In this document: positions 26,893 through 34,943 of the stretch, one piece after another
How the letters are laid out: every line of letters starts with the position of its first letter
Numbering within the stretch: position 1 is the first letter of the stretch
Assembly: GCF_002278925.1 (NCBI RefSeq)
Contig: NZ_NCJH01000015.1
Location: forward strand, 62,001-126,000
Length of the DNA stretch: 64,000 nt
DNA from: Polaromonas sp. 39-63-25
GTDB taxonomy: Bacteria; Pseudomonadota; Gammaproteobacteria; Burkholderiales; Burkholderiaceae_C
Direction of reading: 5' to 3'
Translations under genes and position numbers: made by a program
The notes under the pieces: model-generated
Database searches by the model: none
Told to the model about the DNA's origin: nothing
What the model saw: only the letters and a program-made list of their open reading frames with translations

Positions 26893-27546
26893 GAACTCAG
26901 CGTCCAGCTCGTCAATGTCGTCGGGCTCCTTCTTCGCGGCGGCCACCCACTCCTTCATGGCGGGCAGCTCCATGATGCGTTTGCAGTAGGCCATGCACAC
27001 CTTGTCCAGCGCCACGTCGTAGGTCAAAAAGCGCGTAACGACCGGCGCGTACATGGCGTCGGCCACGCCGGGTTGCTTGCCGAACAGGTAGGGCCCGCCG
27101 TAGGTGGCCAAACACTCCTTCCAGATGTCCAGCACGCGGTCGATGTCGGCCTGCGCCCGCGACCAGACCTTGAAGTTGGGGAAGTGCGCTTTGAGGTTCA
27201 TGGGCAACGAGGAACGCATCGATGAAAAGCCCGAATGCATCTCGCCGCAGATGGCGCGGCAGTGCGCGCGCGCCTCGACGTCGGCCGGAAGCAGATGCGC
27301 ACCCGGCTTGATTTCGTGGAGGTATTCGGCAATCGCCAGCGTGTCCCAGACCTTGACGCCGTTGTGCTGCAGCGAAGGCACCAACATGGACGGCGCCAGC
27401 AGCAGCATTTCGGCCTTCATGGCCGGGTCGTCGGGGGAAATCACCTTTTCGGTGAAGTCCAGCCCCGCGAGTTTGGCCAGCAGCCAGCCGCGCAGGGACC
27501 AGGCGCCGTAGTTCTTGCTGCTGATCGTGAGAACGGCTTTGGCCAT
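26890..27546 (-). CDS. glutathione S-transferase family protein
   Basis: 218 residues. The thioredoxin-like N-terminal domain (VLTISSKNYGAWSLRGWLLA, then PSMLVPSLQHNGVKVWDTL, with the cis-Pro and the DS/T-type loop) is followed by an alpha-helical C-terminal domain (RAICGEMHSGFSSMRSSLPM, FGKQPGVADAMYAPVVTRF). Ser10/Tyr13 of SSKNYGAWS are the likely glutathione-activating candidates. Cytoplasmic. Start at ATG 27546 (MAKAVLTISSKNYGAWS). Divergent from phaZ with 152 bases between them. Confidence 0.93.
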   Translation of the reverse strand: MAKAVLTISSKNYGAWSLRGWLLAKLAGLDFTEKVISPDDPAMKAEMLLLAPSMLVPSLQHNGVKVWDTLAIAEYLHEIKPGAHLLPADVEARAHCRAICGEMHSGFSSMRSSLPMNLKAHFPNFKVWSRAQADIDRVLDIWKECLATYGGPYLFGKQPGVADAMYAPVVTRFLTYDVALDKVCMAYCKRIMELPAMKEWVAAAKKEPDDIDELDAEF

Positions 27547-27698
27547 GGGATGCTCCTGGAAAGTGCGTGGGTACTGCAGCGCGGAAGTACCTGTGCAAGG
27601 GCTGTGCCAGAAAAGTGCATGGCGCATACGCCGGTTGGCCCGCAACTTGCCTGCATGCCTGCATCGGGCCACCAGCCCCGCTTCAAGCCAGGACGCCC

Positions 27699-28919
27699 AT
27701 GCTTTACCAAGCCTACCAAACCCAGTCCGACCTGATGTCGCCGTTTCGCCTGCTGGCCCAGGGCAGCAGCGCCGCCCTCTGGCTGGGCAAAACCGAGGGC
27801 AGCTTGCTGCGCAAGTTGTCAGCCTCGATGGAGGTGTTCTCGCGCCTGCGGGTCACCCATTCGCGCCCGGCCTATGGCATCAGCACGGTGAAAGTGGGCG
27901 AACGCGAACTCGCGGTGACCGAGGAAACCGTGCTCACCATGCCCTTCGGCACCCTGCTGCGATTCAAAAAGGAAGAAGCGACCGACCGGCCGCACCAGCC
28001 GACCGTGCTGCTGGTGGCGCCGCTCTCGGGCCACTTTGCCACCCTGCTGCGCGAGACCGTGCGCACACTGCTGCAGGACCACGATGTCTACATCACCGAC
28101 TGGCACAACGCGCGCGACGTGGCGCTGCGCCACGGCCCGTTCGGGCTGGACGACTACATAGCCCACATGATCCGCTTCACTCAGGCCATCGGCCCCGGCA
28201 CCCATGTGGTCGCGGTGTGCCAGCCCTGCGTGGCCGCGCTGGCGGCCGCGGCCATCATGGCCGAGGACGACGACCCGGCCCAGCCGCGCAGCCTGACGCT
28301 GATGGCGGGCCCGGTCGATTGCCGCGTCAACCCGACCGCCGTCAACACCCTGGCCACCAGCAAACCCATCGAGTGGTTCGAGAAAAACCTGATCGGCCAT
28401 GTGCCGCTGCCGCACGCCGGCTACATGCGGCGCGTCTACCCCGGCTTTGTACAGCTCAGCGCCTTCCTGAGCATGAACCTGGACCGCCACAAGAAGTCCT
28501 TCAAGGACATGTACCAGCACCTGGTCGACGGCGACGTGGACAAGGCCAACGTGATCCGCGTGTTCTACGACGAGTACCTGGCCGTCAACGACCTGCCGGC
28601 CGAGTTCTACCTGGAAACGGTCGAGAAAGTGTTCCAGACCTACGACCTGGCCGTCGGCAAGCTCAGCTACCGCGGCCGCATCGTCAACCCGGCGGCCATC
28701 CGCCGCACCGCGCTGATGACGGTCGAGGGCGAACGCGACGACATCTGCTCGGTCGGCCAGACGGTGGCCGCGCAGGACCTGTGCAGCAGCATCCGTCCCT
28801 TCATGAAAACCCACCATGTGCAGACCGGCGTGGGGCACTACGGCGTGTTCAGCGGCAGGCGCTGGAACCAGCAGATTTATCCGCGGGTGCGGGAGATGAT
28901 TCACGCCAGCATGGGCTGA
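27699..28919 (+). CDS. phaZ: intracellular poly(3-hydroxybutyrate) depolymerase
   Basis: 406 residues of the intracellular PHB depolymerase family that mobilises stored polymer. The nucleophile motif is VAVCQPCVAA, with Cys174 in place of the serine of normal lipase boxes, as in Cupriavidus PhaZ. TDWHNARDVALRHG (about residues 133-146), MTVEGERDDICSVGQT with the catalytic Asp, and VGHYGVFSGRRWN with the His are all present. No signal peptide, as expected. Its presence implies the strain stores PHB; phaC is not in this window. Confidence 0.96.
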   Translation: MLYQAYQTQSDLMSPFRLLAQGSSAALWLGKTEGSLLRKLSASMEVFSRLRVTHSRPAYGISTVKVGERELAVTEETVLTMPFGTLLRFKKEEATDRPHQPTVLLVAPLSGHFATLLRETVRTLLQDHDVYITDWHNARDVALRHGPFGLDDYIAHMIRFTQAIGPGTHVVAVCQPCVAALAAAAIMAEDDDPAQPRSLTLMAGPVDCRVNPTAVNTLATSKPIEWFEKNLIGHVPLPHAGYMRRVYPGFVQLSAFLSMNLDRHKKSFKDMYQHLVDGDVDKANVIRVFYDEYLAVNDLPAEFYLETVEKVFQTYDLAVGKLSYRGRIVNPAAIRRTALMTVEGERDDICSVGQTVAAQDLCSSIRPFMKTHHVQTGVGHYGVFSGRRWNQQIYPRVREMIHASMG

Positions 28920-28929
28920 GTTTAGGAAG

Positions 28930-28985
28930 AAATAAGCCTCCAGCCCTTTAAAATCGGGCGCTAACCGCTATTGAATTTGTAGCAG
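28930..28985 (-). repeat. dispersed ~60-bp repeat, inverted copy after phaZ
   Basis: AAGCCTCCAGCCCTTTAAAA then TCGGGCGCTAACCGCTATTG and AATTTGTAGCA, the reverse complement of the repeat. It begins 10 bases after the phaZ stop. Confidence 0.8.
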
Positions 28986-29003
28986 AATCTTCTGATGCAT
29001 GTC

Positions 29004-29024
29004 ATCCCGGACTTGATCCGGGAT
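29004..29024. repeat. ATCCCGGACTTGATCCGGGAT palindromic element
   Basis: TCCCGGA (29005-29011) pairs with TCCGGGA (29017-29023) around CTTGA. The motif GTCATCCCGGACTTGATCCG recurs in many proteobacterial genomes as a short intergenic repeat. No T-run follows, so it is not a clear terminator. Confidence 0.6.
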
Positions 29025-29168
29025 TCATGTTTGCTGACTACCGGTTTTTGTTTGGGACTTTGTGGTTAGCCAACAAGCCGGGCAACCCCCGGCTTGCTGG
29101 CACACCACTGCCGGTAGAAAAGAAACAGTGTTCGCGAATTCCTCTGCGGACGGAGGCTCTGCGGAGCC

Positions 29169-29633
29169 TCAGAGCTTGGTCTCTGGCGTCTCGTCTTCTT
29201 CCGCCGGCCAGTCGCGGATATAAGCCTTGAGCATCTTGTTTTCGAAGTTCTGGCCATCGACCACAGCCTTGGCCACGTCGTAAAACGAGATCACACCTTC
29301 GAGTACCTTTTTGTTGAGCACCGGCATGTAGCGCGCATGGCGACCCAGCATCATGCGGCGGACTTCGTCGATCTCGGTGTCGGGGGTGCAGGTCAGCGGC
29401 GCATCGTCCATGGCGGTGCGAACCAGCGTGGCGCCGATCTCGCCGCCGTTTTTGACAATGCACAGAATCACTTCGCGGAAGGTCAGCATGCCCACCAGGT
29501 CGCCGTGCTCCATGACGACGAGGGATCCGATGTCTTTTTCCGCCATGATCTGGGTCGCCTTGAACAGCGGCTCATCGGGCTGGACGGTGTAAAGCGTGTT
29601 GCCTTTGACGCGCAGGATATCAAGGACTTTCAT
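29169..29633 (-). CDS. CBS-domain protein
   Basis: 154 residues made of two CBS domains. The first spans about residues 10-62 (PLFKATQIMAEKDIGSLVVM, GMLTFREVI). The second spans about 75-130 (DDAPLTCTPDTEIDEVRRMM, then MPVLNKKVLEGVISFYDVAK). CBS pairs bind adenosine nucleotides such as AMP, ATP or SAM and act as energy or metabolite sensors. The C-terminal tail is acidic. Start ATG 29633 with AAGGAG upstream. It is divergent from metY. Confidence 0.92.
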   Translation of the reverse strand: MKVLDILRVKGNTLYTVQPDEPLFKATQIMAEKDIGSLVVMEHGDLVGMLTFREVILCIVKNGGEIGATLVRTAMDDAPLTCTPDTEIDEVRRMMLGRHARYMPVLNKKVLEGVISFYDVAKAVVDGQNFENKMLKAYIRDWPAEEDETPETKL

Positions 29634-29802
29634 GGGGCACTCCTTCAGGAATTTGTCTCGGCAGTCTGCAGGTTCTTCCCCGGTGCAGCCCGGCGGAAAA
29701 TTCAGTTCAAATATAGCCCACAATCCGTTTGCAAGCCACCTCAAGTTGTTTCGGGCTGGCTGCCGTTTTCGCCTATCCCTTCCGCCATTTTCTGGAGACA
29801 CC

Positions 29803-31101
29803 ATGTCTGGCTACTCTGACCCGGGCTTCGACACGCTGGCCCTGCATGCCGGCGCCGCGCCCGACCCGGCCACCGGCGCGCGCGCCGTGCCGATTCACCT
29901 GACCACCTCGTTTGTCTTCGAATCCAGCGACCATGCTGCCAGCCTGTTCAACCTGGAGCGCGCCGGCCACGTCTATTCGCGCATCAGCAACCCGACCAAC
30001 GCGGTGCTGGAGCAGCGCGTCGCCGCGCTGGAAGGCGGCATAGGCGCCATCAGCACCGCCAGCGGCCAGGCGGCGCTGCACCTGAGCATTGCCACGCTGA
30101 TGGGCGCGGGCTCCCACATCGTCGCCTCCACCGCGCTGTACGGCGGCAGCCAGAATCTGCTGCACTACACGATGCGGCGTTTCGGCATCGAGACCACCTT
30201 CGTCAAACCCGGTGACATGGATGGCTGGCGCGCTGCCGTGCGGCCCAACACCAAGCTCTTTTTTGGCGAAACCGTGGGCAACCCGGGGCTGGACGTGCTG
30301 GACATGCCCACCGTGTCAGCCATCGCGCACGAGGCCGGTGTGCCGCTGCTGGTGGACTCGACCCTGACATCGCCCTGGCTGATCAAGCCGTTCGAGCACG
30401 GCGCCGACCTGGTCTACCACTCGGCCACCAAGTTCCTGAGCGGCCACGGCACGGTGATTGGCGGCATTGTGGTCGACGGCGGCAGCTTCGACTGGGAAAA
30501 GTCCGGCAAATTCGCCGAGCTGACCGAGGCTTACGACGGCTTTCACAACATGGTGTTCAGCGAGGAAAGCACGGTCGGCGCGTTTTTGCTGCGCGCGCGC
30601 CGCGAAGGCCTGCGCGACTTCGGCGCCTGCATGAGCCCGCACACCGCGTGGCTGATCCTGCAGGGCATCGAAACCCTGCCGCTGCGCATGGCGCGGCACA
30701 TGAGCAACACCGAAAAGGTCGTGGCCTTCCTGGCCAGCCACCCGCTGGTGGCACGCGTCGGCCACCCGATGCTGGAATCGCACCCCAGCCATGCGCTGGC
30801 CAAAAAGCTGCTGCCGCGCGGCGCCGGCTCGGTGTTCAGCTTCGACATCAAGGGCAACCGTGAGCAGGGCAAGGCCTTCATCGAAACCCTCAAGGTGTTC
30901 AGCCATCTGGCCAACGTCGGCGACTGCCGCAGCCTGGTGATTCACCCGGCCAGCACCACGCATTTCCGCATGACCGACGAAGCGCTGGCGGGCGCCGGCA
31001 TCACGCAGGGCACCATCCGCCTGTCCATCGGCCTGGAAGATCCGGATGATCTGATCGATGACTTGAAGCGCGCACTCAAGGCCGCGGAGAAAGCAGCATG
31101 A
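29803..31101 (+). CDS. O-acetyl-/O-succinylhomoserine sulfhydrylase (MetY/MetZ-type)
   Basis: 432-residue PLP enzyme of the Cys/Met metabolism family. HAGAAPDPATGARAVPIHLT, the substrate loop YSRISNPTNAVLEQRVAALE and the PLP lysine in SATKFLSGHG are typical. The long DGFHNMVFSEESTVGAFLLR insertion and the length above 420 residues point to the O-acetylhomoserine sulfhydrylase (MetY) side rather than cystathionine synthase; the acyl group used cannot be settled by eye. TCTGGAGA precedes the ATG. The next gene starts inside its stop (ATGA overlap), so they are translationally coupled. Confidence 0.92.
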   Translation: MSGYSDPGFDTLALHAGAAPDPATGARAVPIHLTTSFVFESSDHAASLFNLERAGHVYSRISNPTNAVLEQRVAALEGGIGAISTASGQAALHLSIATLMGAGSHIVASTALYGGSQNLLHYTMRRFGIETTFVKPGDMDGWRAAVRPNTKLFFGETVGNPGLDVLDMPTVSAIAHEAGVPLLVDSTLTSPWLIKPFEHGADLVYHSATKFLSGHGTVIGGIVVDGGSFDWEKSGKFAELTEAYDGFHNMVFSEESTVGAFLLRARREGLRDFGACMSPHTAWLILQGIETLPLRMARHMSNTEKVVAFLASHPLVARVGHPMLESHPSHALAKKLLPRGAGSVFSFDIKGNREQGKAFIETLKVFSHLANVGDCRSLVIHPASTTHFRMTDEALAGAGITQGTIRLSIGLEDPDDLIDDLKRALKAAEKAA

Positions 31102-31919
31102 TCCTCAACGTCAACGGCCACAACACCTATTGCTACACCGGCGGCAAGCCCTTCGATGCGGCCAAACCCACCGTGGTCTTCATCCACGGCGTGCTCAACG
31201 ACCACAGTGTCTGGATTTTGCAAAGCCGCTACCTGGCCCACCACGGCTGGAACGTGCTGGCGGTGGACCTGCCGGGCCACTGCAAAAGCGCGGGCGAGGC
31301 GCCATCGACGGTCGAAGAGGCCGCCGGTTTTGTGGCCGCCCTGCTCGACGCGGCCGGCGTGCAGCGCGCCGCGCTGATCGGCCACAGCTGGGGTTCGCTG
31401 ATTGCGCTGGAGGCCGCCTCCCGGCTGAAAGAGCGGGTAAGCCACCTTGTCCTGGTCGGCATCGCTTACCCGATGAAGGTGTCCCCCGCCTTGCTGGACG
31501 CCGCCCTGAACGAGCCGATGAAGGCGCTGACCATGATCAATGTGTTTTCGCGCAGCACCCTGGCCGCACCACCCTCGGCGCTGGGCCCGGGCACCTGGGT
31601 CTACGGCGCCAGCATGGCACTGGGCCGGCGCGTGCTGGCGAGCAACACCCAAGTCAATGTCTTTCACCGCGGTTTCAAGGCCTGCGACAGTTATGCCAAC
31701 GGCGACAACGCCATCACGCAGATCACCTGCCCCGTGCTGTTCCTGCTGGGTGCGCAGGACCAGATGACGCAGGCCAAAGCCGCGCAGCCCCTGATAAACA
31801 AGGCCCGGGCCAGTGGAAAAACCGTGCAGGTCGCCAGCCTGCCGGTCGGACACCACCAGATGACCGAGGCGCCGGAAGAAACGCTGTTTGCCATGCGGGA
31901 TTTCCTTAGGGCCTGTTAA
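31098..31919 (+). CDS. alpha/beta hydrolase
   Basis: 273 residues. VVFIHGVLNDHSVW gives the oxyanion loop, LIGHSWGSLIAL the nucleophile (Ser of GHSWG), LLGAQDQMT the acid and VGHHQMTE the His. Cytoplasmic. The ATG overlaps the metY stop by four bases, suggesting coupled expression. The role with MetY is not evident. The final codons and TAA (TTTCCTTAGGGCCTGTTAA) run into the left end of a MITE-like element, so the original C-terminus has been replaced or extended by it. Confidence 0.9.
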   Translation: MILNVNGHNTYCYTGGKPFDAAKPTVVFIHGVLNDHSVWILQSRYLAHHGWNVLAVDLPGHCKSAGEAPSTVEEAAGFVAALLDAAGVQRAALIGHSWGSLIALEAASRLKERVSHLVLVGIAYPMKVSPALLDAALNEPMKALTMINVFSRSTLAAPPSALGPGTWVYGASMALGRRVLASNTQVNVFHRGFKACDSYANGDNAITQITCPVLFLLGAQDQMTQAKAAQPLINKARASGKTVQVASLPVGHHQMTEAPEETLFAMRDFLRAC

Positions 31920-32173
31920 CACTATTTATACAAGTGCGAACGTGGTTAAAACGGCGCCAATCCAGGCGCGCGACGACGCTCAGCCTGGGCGGCTGGGCTA
32001 GGAGTGCAACGACGAGTGGTGTTGTTTTAACCACGTTCCCTCCGGGTTGCGGCCAAAAAGGCCACGCGCAGCGTTGCAAAGCCTTGCCGGGCGCCAGCCC
32101 GGCTGCATTTTGCGCCTCGCGCATGGCCTTTTTGACTCGCAACGCATCTTGCATAAATAGTGTGAACAGGCCC
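31909..32173. mobile_element. MITE-like element with 21-bp terminal inverted repeats
   Basis: Left end GGGCCTGTTAACACTATTTAT and right end ATAAATAGTGTGAACAGGCCC are inverted copies with one mismatch. The element is 265 bases long and flanked by TA on each side (31907-31908 and 32174-32175), as for IS630/Tc1-type target duplication. A second perfect inverted pair lies inside: AACGTGGTTAAAAC at 31939-31952 and GTTTTAACCACGTT at 32024-32037. No transposase gene; the short open frames inside are not credible. Confidence 0.85.
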
Positions 32174-32349
32174 TAGCACCTCGTGACATGAAGGGCACGA
32201 CCAGCCGCCACGCCATGCTGCCGCACCAGGCACCGGGGAATGCACGGGGAATGCGTTCATCTGTTGATTACCATCAAGTCCCGATCGTGACCGGCCGGTA
32301 GAGTAGCAGTGCCATCACGCACGACAACACAACTACCTCCACGATTGCC
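32174..32349. other. intergenic upstream of HiPIP gene
   Basis: About 175 bases between the MITE-like element and the HiPIP start. No repeat or clear promoter consensus is seen. The HiPIP promoter should lie here or within the element. Confidence 0.4.
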
Positions 32350-32676
32350 ATGACTTCCACTTCACGCCGCACCTTTGTCATTCACGCCCTCACCGCCAGC
32401 GGAGCGCTGGCGGCCAGCAGCCTGGCGCTGTCCCAGACGGCGGCCGCGCCCATGGTCAAGGATACCGACGCCAATGCCGTCGCCCTGGGCTACAAGGCCG
32501 ACGGCAGCAAGACCGACACCAAGAAATACCCCAAGTACGCCGCCAGCCAGAACTGCGCCAATTGCGCGCTGTACCAGGGCAAGGCGACCGACGCGGCCGC
32601 AGCCTGCCCCCTGTTCGCCGGCAAGCAAGTCGCGGCCAAGGGCTGGTGCAGCGCCTGGGCGAAAAAAGCCGCCTGA
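32350..32676 (+). CDS. high-potential iron-sulfur protein (HiPIP)
   Basis: 108 residues. A twin-arginine signal (SRRTFVIHALTASG) exports the folded protein. The four cluster-binding cysteines are Cys69, Cys72, Cys86 and Cys100 (QNCANCALYQG, AACPLFAGKQV, GWCSAW), the C-x2-C-x13-C-x13-C spacing typical for HiPIPs. It carries a [4Fe-4S] 3+/2+ cluster and shuttles electrons in the periplasm, for example to photosynthetic or respiratory complexes. A P450 gene starts 144 bases downstream on the same strand, but a partnership is unlikely because the compartments differ. Confidence 0.95.
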   Translation: MTSTSRRTFVIHALTASGALAASSLALSQTAAAPMVKDTDANAVALGYKADGSKTDTKKYPKYAASQNCANCALYQGKATDAAAACPLFAGKQVAAKGWCSAWAKKAA

Positions 32677-32820
32677 CGCTGTCCGGCGCCGGCGAGATCG
32701 CCCGCGCACCCCATGGACATGACGCGGGAAGGTGGCGCTCCGCGCACGCATCGCGCCACCCCCACGCACCCAACCTGAAACAGGCCGGCATTGCGGCTGT
32801 CTGCATGCCAAAATCGGCGC

Positions 32821-34122
32821 ATGACCGACGCCACGCCCTTCGCCATCACACCGCCCCTGTCGCCCCAACGTGTGCGGGAAATTGCCGCCAGCTTCGATCT
32901 GCGCGCCCTGCCGCCCGACTTCTATGCCAACCCCTACCCCGTCTATGCCTGGTTGCGTGAACACGAACCCATCAAGCGCATGCCGGACGGCTCGTATTTC
33001 CTCACGCGTTACGCCGACCTCGTGGCGGTCTACCGCGATGCGCAGACCTTCAGCTCGGACAAAAAGGTGGAGTTCACGCCCAAGTACGGCGCGGACGCGC
33101 CGCTGCTCGAGCACCACACGACCAGCCTGGTCTTCAACGACCCGCCGCTGCACACACGGGTGCGCAAGCTCATCATGGGCGCCCTCACGCGCCGGGCCAT
33201 TGCCGACATGGAGCCGGGCCTGGTCACCCTGGTGGACAGCCTGCTCGATGCCATCGAAGCCAGGGGCGGCGGCGACCTGATCGAGGACTTTGCCTCGGCG
33301 ATTCCGGTGGAGATCATCGGCAACCTGCTGGGCGTGCCGCATGCCGACCGCGGCCCGCTGCGCGACTGGTCGCTGACCATCCTGGGCGCGCTCGAACCCA
33401 AACTCACACCCGAACAGGAAGCGCTGGGCAACCAGAGCGTCAGCGAGTTCGCGGCTTATCTGCAGACGCTGGTGGCCGAGCGCCGGAAAAATCCGGGCGA
33501 CCCGGAGCATGATGTGCTGACGCGCCTGATCCAGGGCGAGGAGAACGGTGAAAAACTCAGCGAAACCGAGCTGCTGCAAAACTGCGTTTTCATCCTCAAT
33601 GCCGGCCATGAAACCACGACCAACCTGATCGGCAACGCCCTGGTCGCCCTGCAGGAGTGGCCCGGCGCCCGGGCACATCTGCTATCAAAAGTGAAGCTGC
33701 CCGCGCATGATCAGCAATGGCTGCAGGCCGATTTGTCTGTTGAAATTGACGAGTTCCTGCGTTTCGAGTCGTCCAACCAGCTGGGCAACCGCCGCGCACT
33801 CAAGGCCTGCCAGGTCGGCGGCGTGGACCTGCCCGAAGGCGCGTTGCTCACGCTGTGCATAGGTGCGGCAAACCGCGACCCGGCGCAGTTTGACCACCCC
33901 GAACAGCTGGACCTGACGCGCGAAAACAACCGGCATCTGGCCTTTGGTTTCGGCATCCACCAGTGCGCCGGCCTGAGCCTGGCGCGGTTGGAGGGGCGTA
34001 TCGCCGTCGGGCGCTTTCTGCAGCGTTTCCCCGACTACCGCCTGACCGCTGCGCCGACCCGCGGCGGGCGCGCACGTTTCAGGGGTTTTCTGCACGCGCC
34101 ATTTGCCGTGGGTTCAAGCTGA
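32821..34122 (+). CDS. cytochrome P450
   Basis: 433-residue soluble bacterial P450. Seen in order: the I-helix NAGHETTTNLIG (about residue 260), the ExxR region EFLRFESSNQLGNRR, and the heme loop FGFGIHQCAGLSLARLE with Cys382 as thiolate ligand. The substrate is unknown. Between the I helix and ExxR, residues 287-305 are encoded by DNA matching the dispersed intergenic repeat (GCTATCAAAAGTGAAGCTGC ... GGCCGATTTG), which appears to have been captured in frame. No ferredoxin gene is adjacent. The 3' end overlaps the convergent thioredoxin-like gene by nine bases. Confidence 0.95.
   Translation: MTDATPFAITPPLSPQRVREIAASFDLRALPPDFYANPYPVYAWLREHEPIKRMPDGSYFLTRYADLVAVYRDAQTFSSDKKVEFTPKYGADAPLLEHHTTSLVFNDPPLHTRVRKLIMGALTRRAIADMEPGLVTLVDSLLDAIEARGGGDLIEDFASAIPVEIIGNLLGVPHADRGPLRDWSLTILGALEPKLTPEQEALGNQSVSEFAAYLQTLVAERRKNPGDPEHDVLTRLIQGEENGEKLSETELLQNCVFILNAGHETTTNLIGNALVALQEWPGARAHLLSKVKLPAHDQQWLQADLSVEIDEFLRFESSNQLGNRRALKACQVGGVDLPEGALLTLCIGAANRDPAQFDHPEQLDLTRENNRHLAFGFGIHQCAGLSLARLEGRIAVGRFLQRFPDYRLTAAPTRGGRARFRGFLHAPFAVGSS
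33681..33735 (+). repeat. dispersed repeat copy inside the P450 coding region
   Basis: GCTATCAAAAGTGAAGCTGC, CCGCGCATGATCAGCAATGG and CTGCAGGCCGATTTG align over their whole length with the intergenic repeat. The frame is kept and adds roughly 18 residues to the loop before ExxR. Confidence 0.68.
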
Positions 34123-34491
34123 GCTGAGCTGTCGGTGCAGCGCTTGCACCAGCTCCGTCAGCGCCGGATCGACCGAACCGGCGGCCACGGCTTTGTTTTC
34201 CAGCGACGCCAGCAAACGCGACAAGGTTCCGGCATGCGGCAACAAGGGCCCCGCGAAGCGAAGCGCCGCGCCATCGGCAATCAGCAAGGTCGGAAAAGTC
34301 TCGATGTCGAGTTCGCCCACCCGTTCGGCATCTTCTTCGATGTCCAGCCAGAGAAAACGCATGCCGGGGTGCGCCGCGGCCACCTGGTCAAACACGGGCC
34401 GGTAATCCCGACAGGTGCCGCACCAGTCGGCACAAAGACAGGCGACCCAGCGCCCGGCAGGAAACTGCAAAGAATGAGGCATGCCCGCCAT
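34114..34491 (-). CDS. thioredoxin-like protein
   Basis: 125 residues with the redox motif WVACLCADWCGTCRDYRPVF (Trp23-Cys24-Gly-Thr-Cys27). The cis-Pro region is IETFPTLLIADGAALRFAGP. It lacks a signal peptide, so it is a cytoplasmic thioredoxin-fold protein of unknown partner. It converges on the P450 gene, with stops overlapping by nine bases, and is divergent from the Mpo1-like gene. Confidence 0.88.
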   Translation of the reverse strand: MAGMPHSLQFPAGRWVACLCADWCGTCRDYRPVFDQVAAAHPGMRFLWLDIEEDAERVGELDIETFPTLLIADGAALRFAGPLLPHAGTLSRLLASLENKAVAAGSVDPALTELVQALHRQLSSA

Positions 34492-34544
34492 TGTGCGCGA
34501 GCGTGGCTATCATGGCGAAACAAGGACTATTCCGGAGACACCCC

Positions 34545-34889
34545 ATGGACAGCACCACTTCCAGCACGCCACCGCCCACGGCAGACGCCAAAGCCTTCAA
34601 AAGTTTTGCCGAGTTTTATCCCTTCTACCTGAGCGAGCACAGCAACCGCACCTGCCGCCGCCTGCACTTCGCCGGCTCCAGCCTCTCGCTGCTGTGCCTG
34701 GCCACAATGATCGCCACGCGCAACCCGTGGTGGCTGCTGGCCGGCCTGCTGTGCGGCTACGGCTTTGCCTGGGTCGGCCACTTCGTGTTTGAAAAGAACA
34801 AGCCCGCGTCCTTCAAGCGCCCGCTCTACAGCTTCATGGGCGACTGGGTCATGTACAAGGACATCTGGACCGGCAAGGTCAGGATCTGA
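34545..34889 (+). CDS. DUF962 / Mpo1-like membrane protein
   Basis: 114 residues. AFKSFAEFYPFYLSEHSNRT and HFAGSSLSLLC, then GYGFAWVGHFVFEKNKPASF and PLYSFMGDWVMYKDIW are the family's conserved blocks, with His residues shared with yeast Mpo1, a 2-hydroxy fatty acid dioxygenase. One or two membrane helices. Enzyme activity is inferred from the family only. CCGGAGA precedes ATG 34545. Confidence 0.92.
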   Translation: MDSTTSSTPPPTADAKAFKSFAEFYPFYLSEHSNRTCRRLHFAGSSLSLLCLATMIATRNPWWLLAGLLCGYGFAWVGHFVFEKNKPASFKRPLYSFMGDWVMYKDIWTGKVRI

Positions 34890-34943
34890 TGGCAACCAGC
34901 CACGGCATCCACATGCAGATGGATGCCCGGGCCGCTATCATTT

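Noticed and set aside
31934-32176. Open frames on both strands of the MITE-like element, both ending in CINSVNRP
   Set aside because: The shared ending is simply the terminal inverted repeat read in both directions. No start context or family resemblance.
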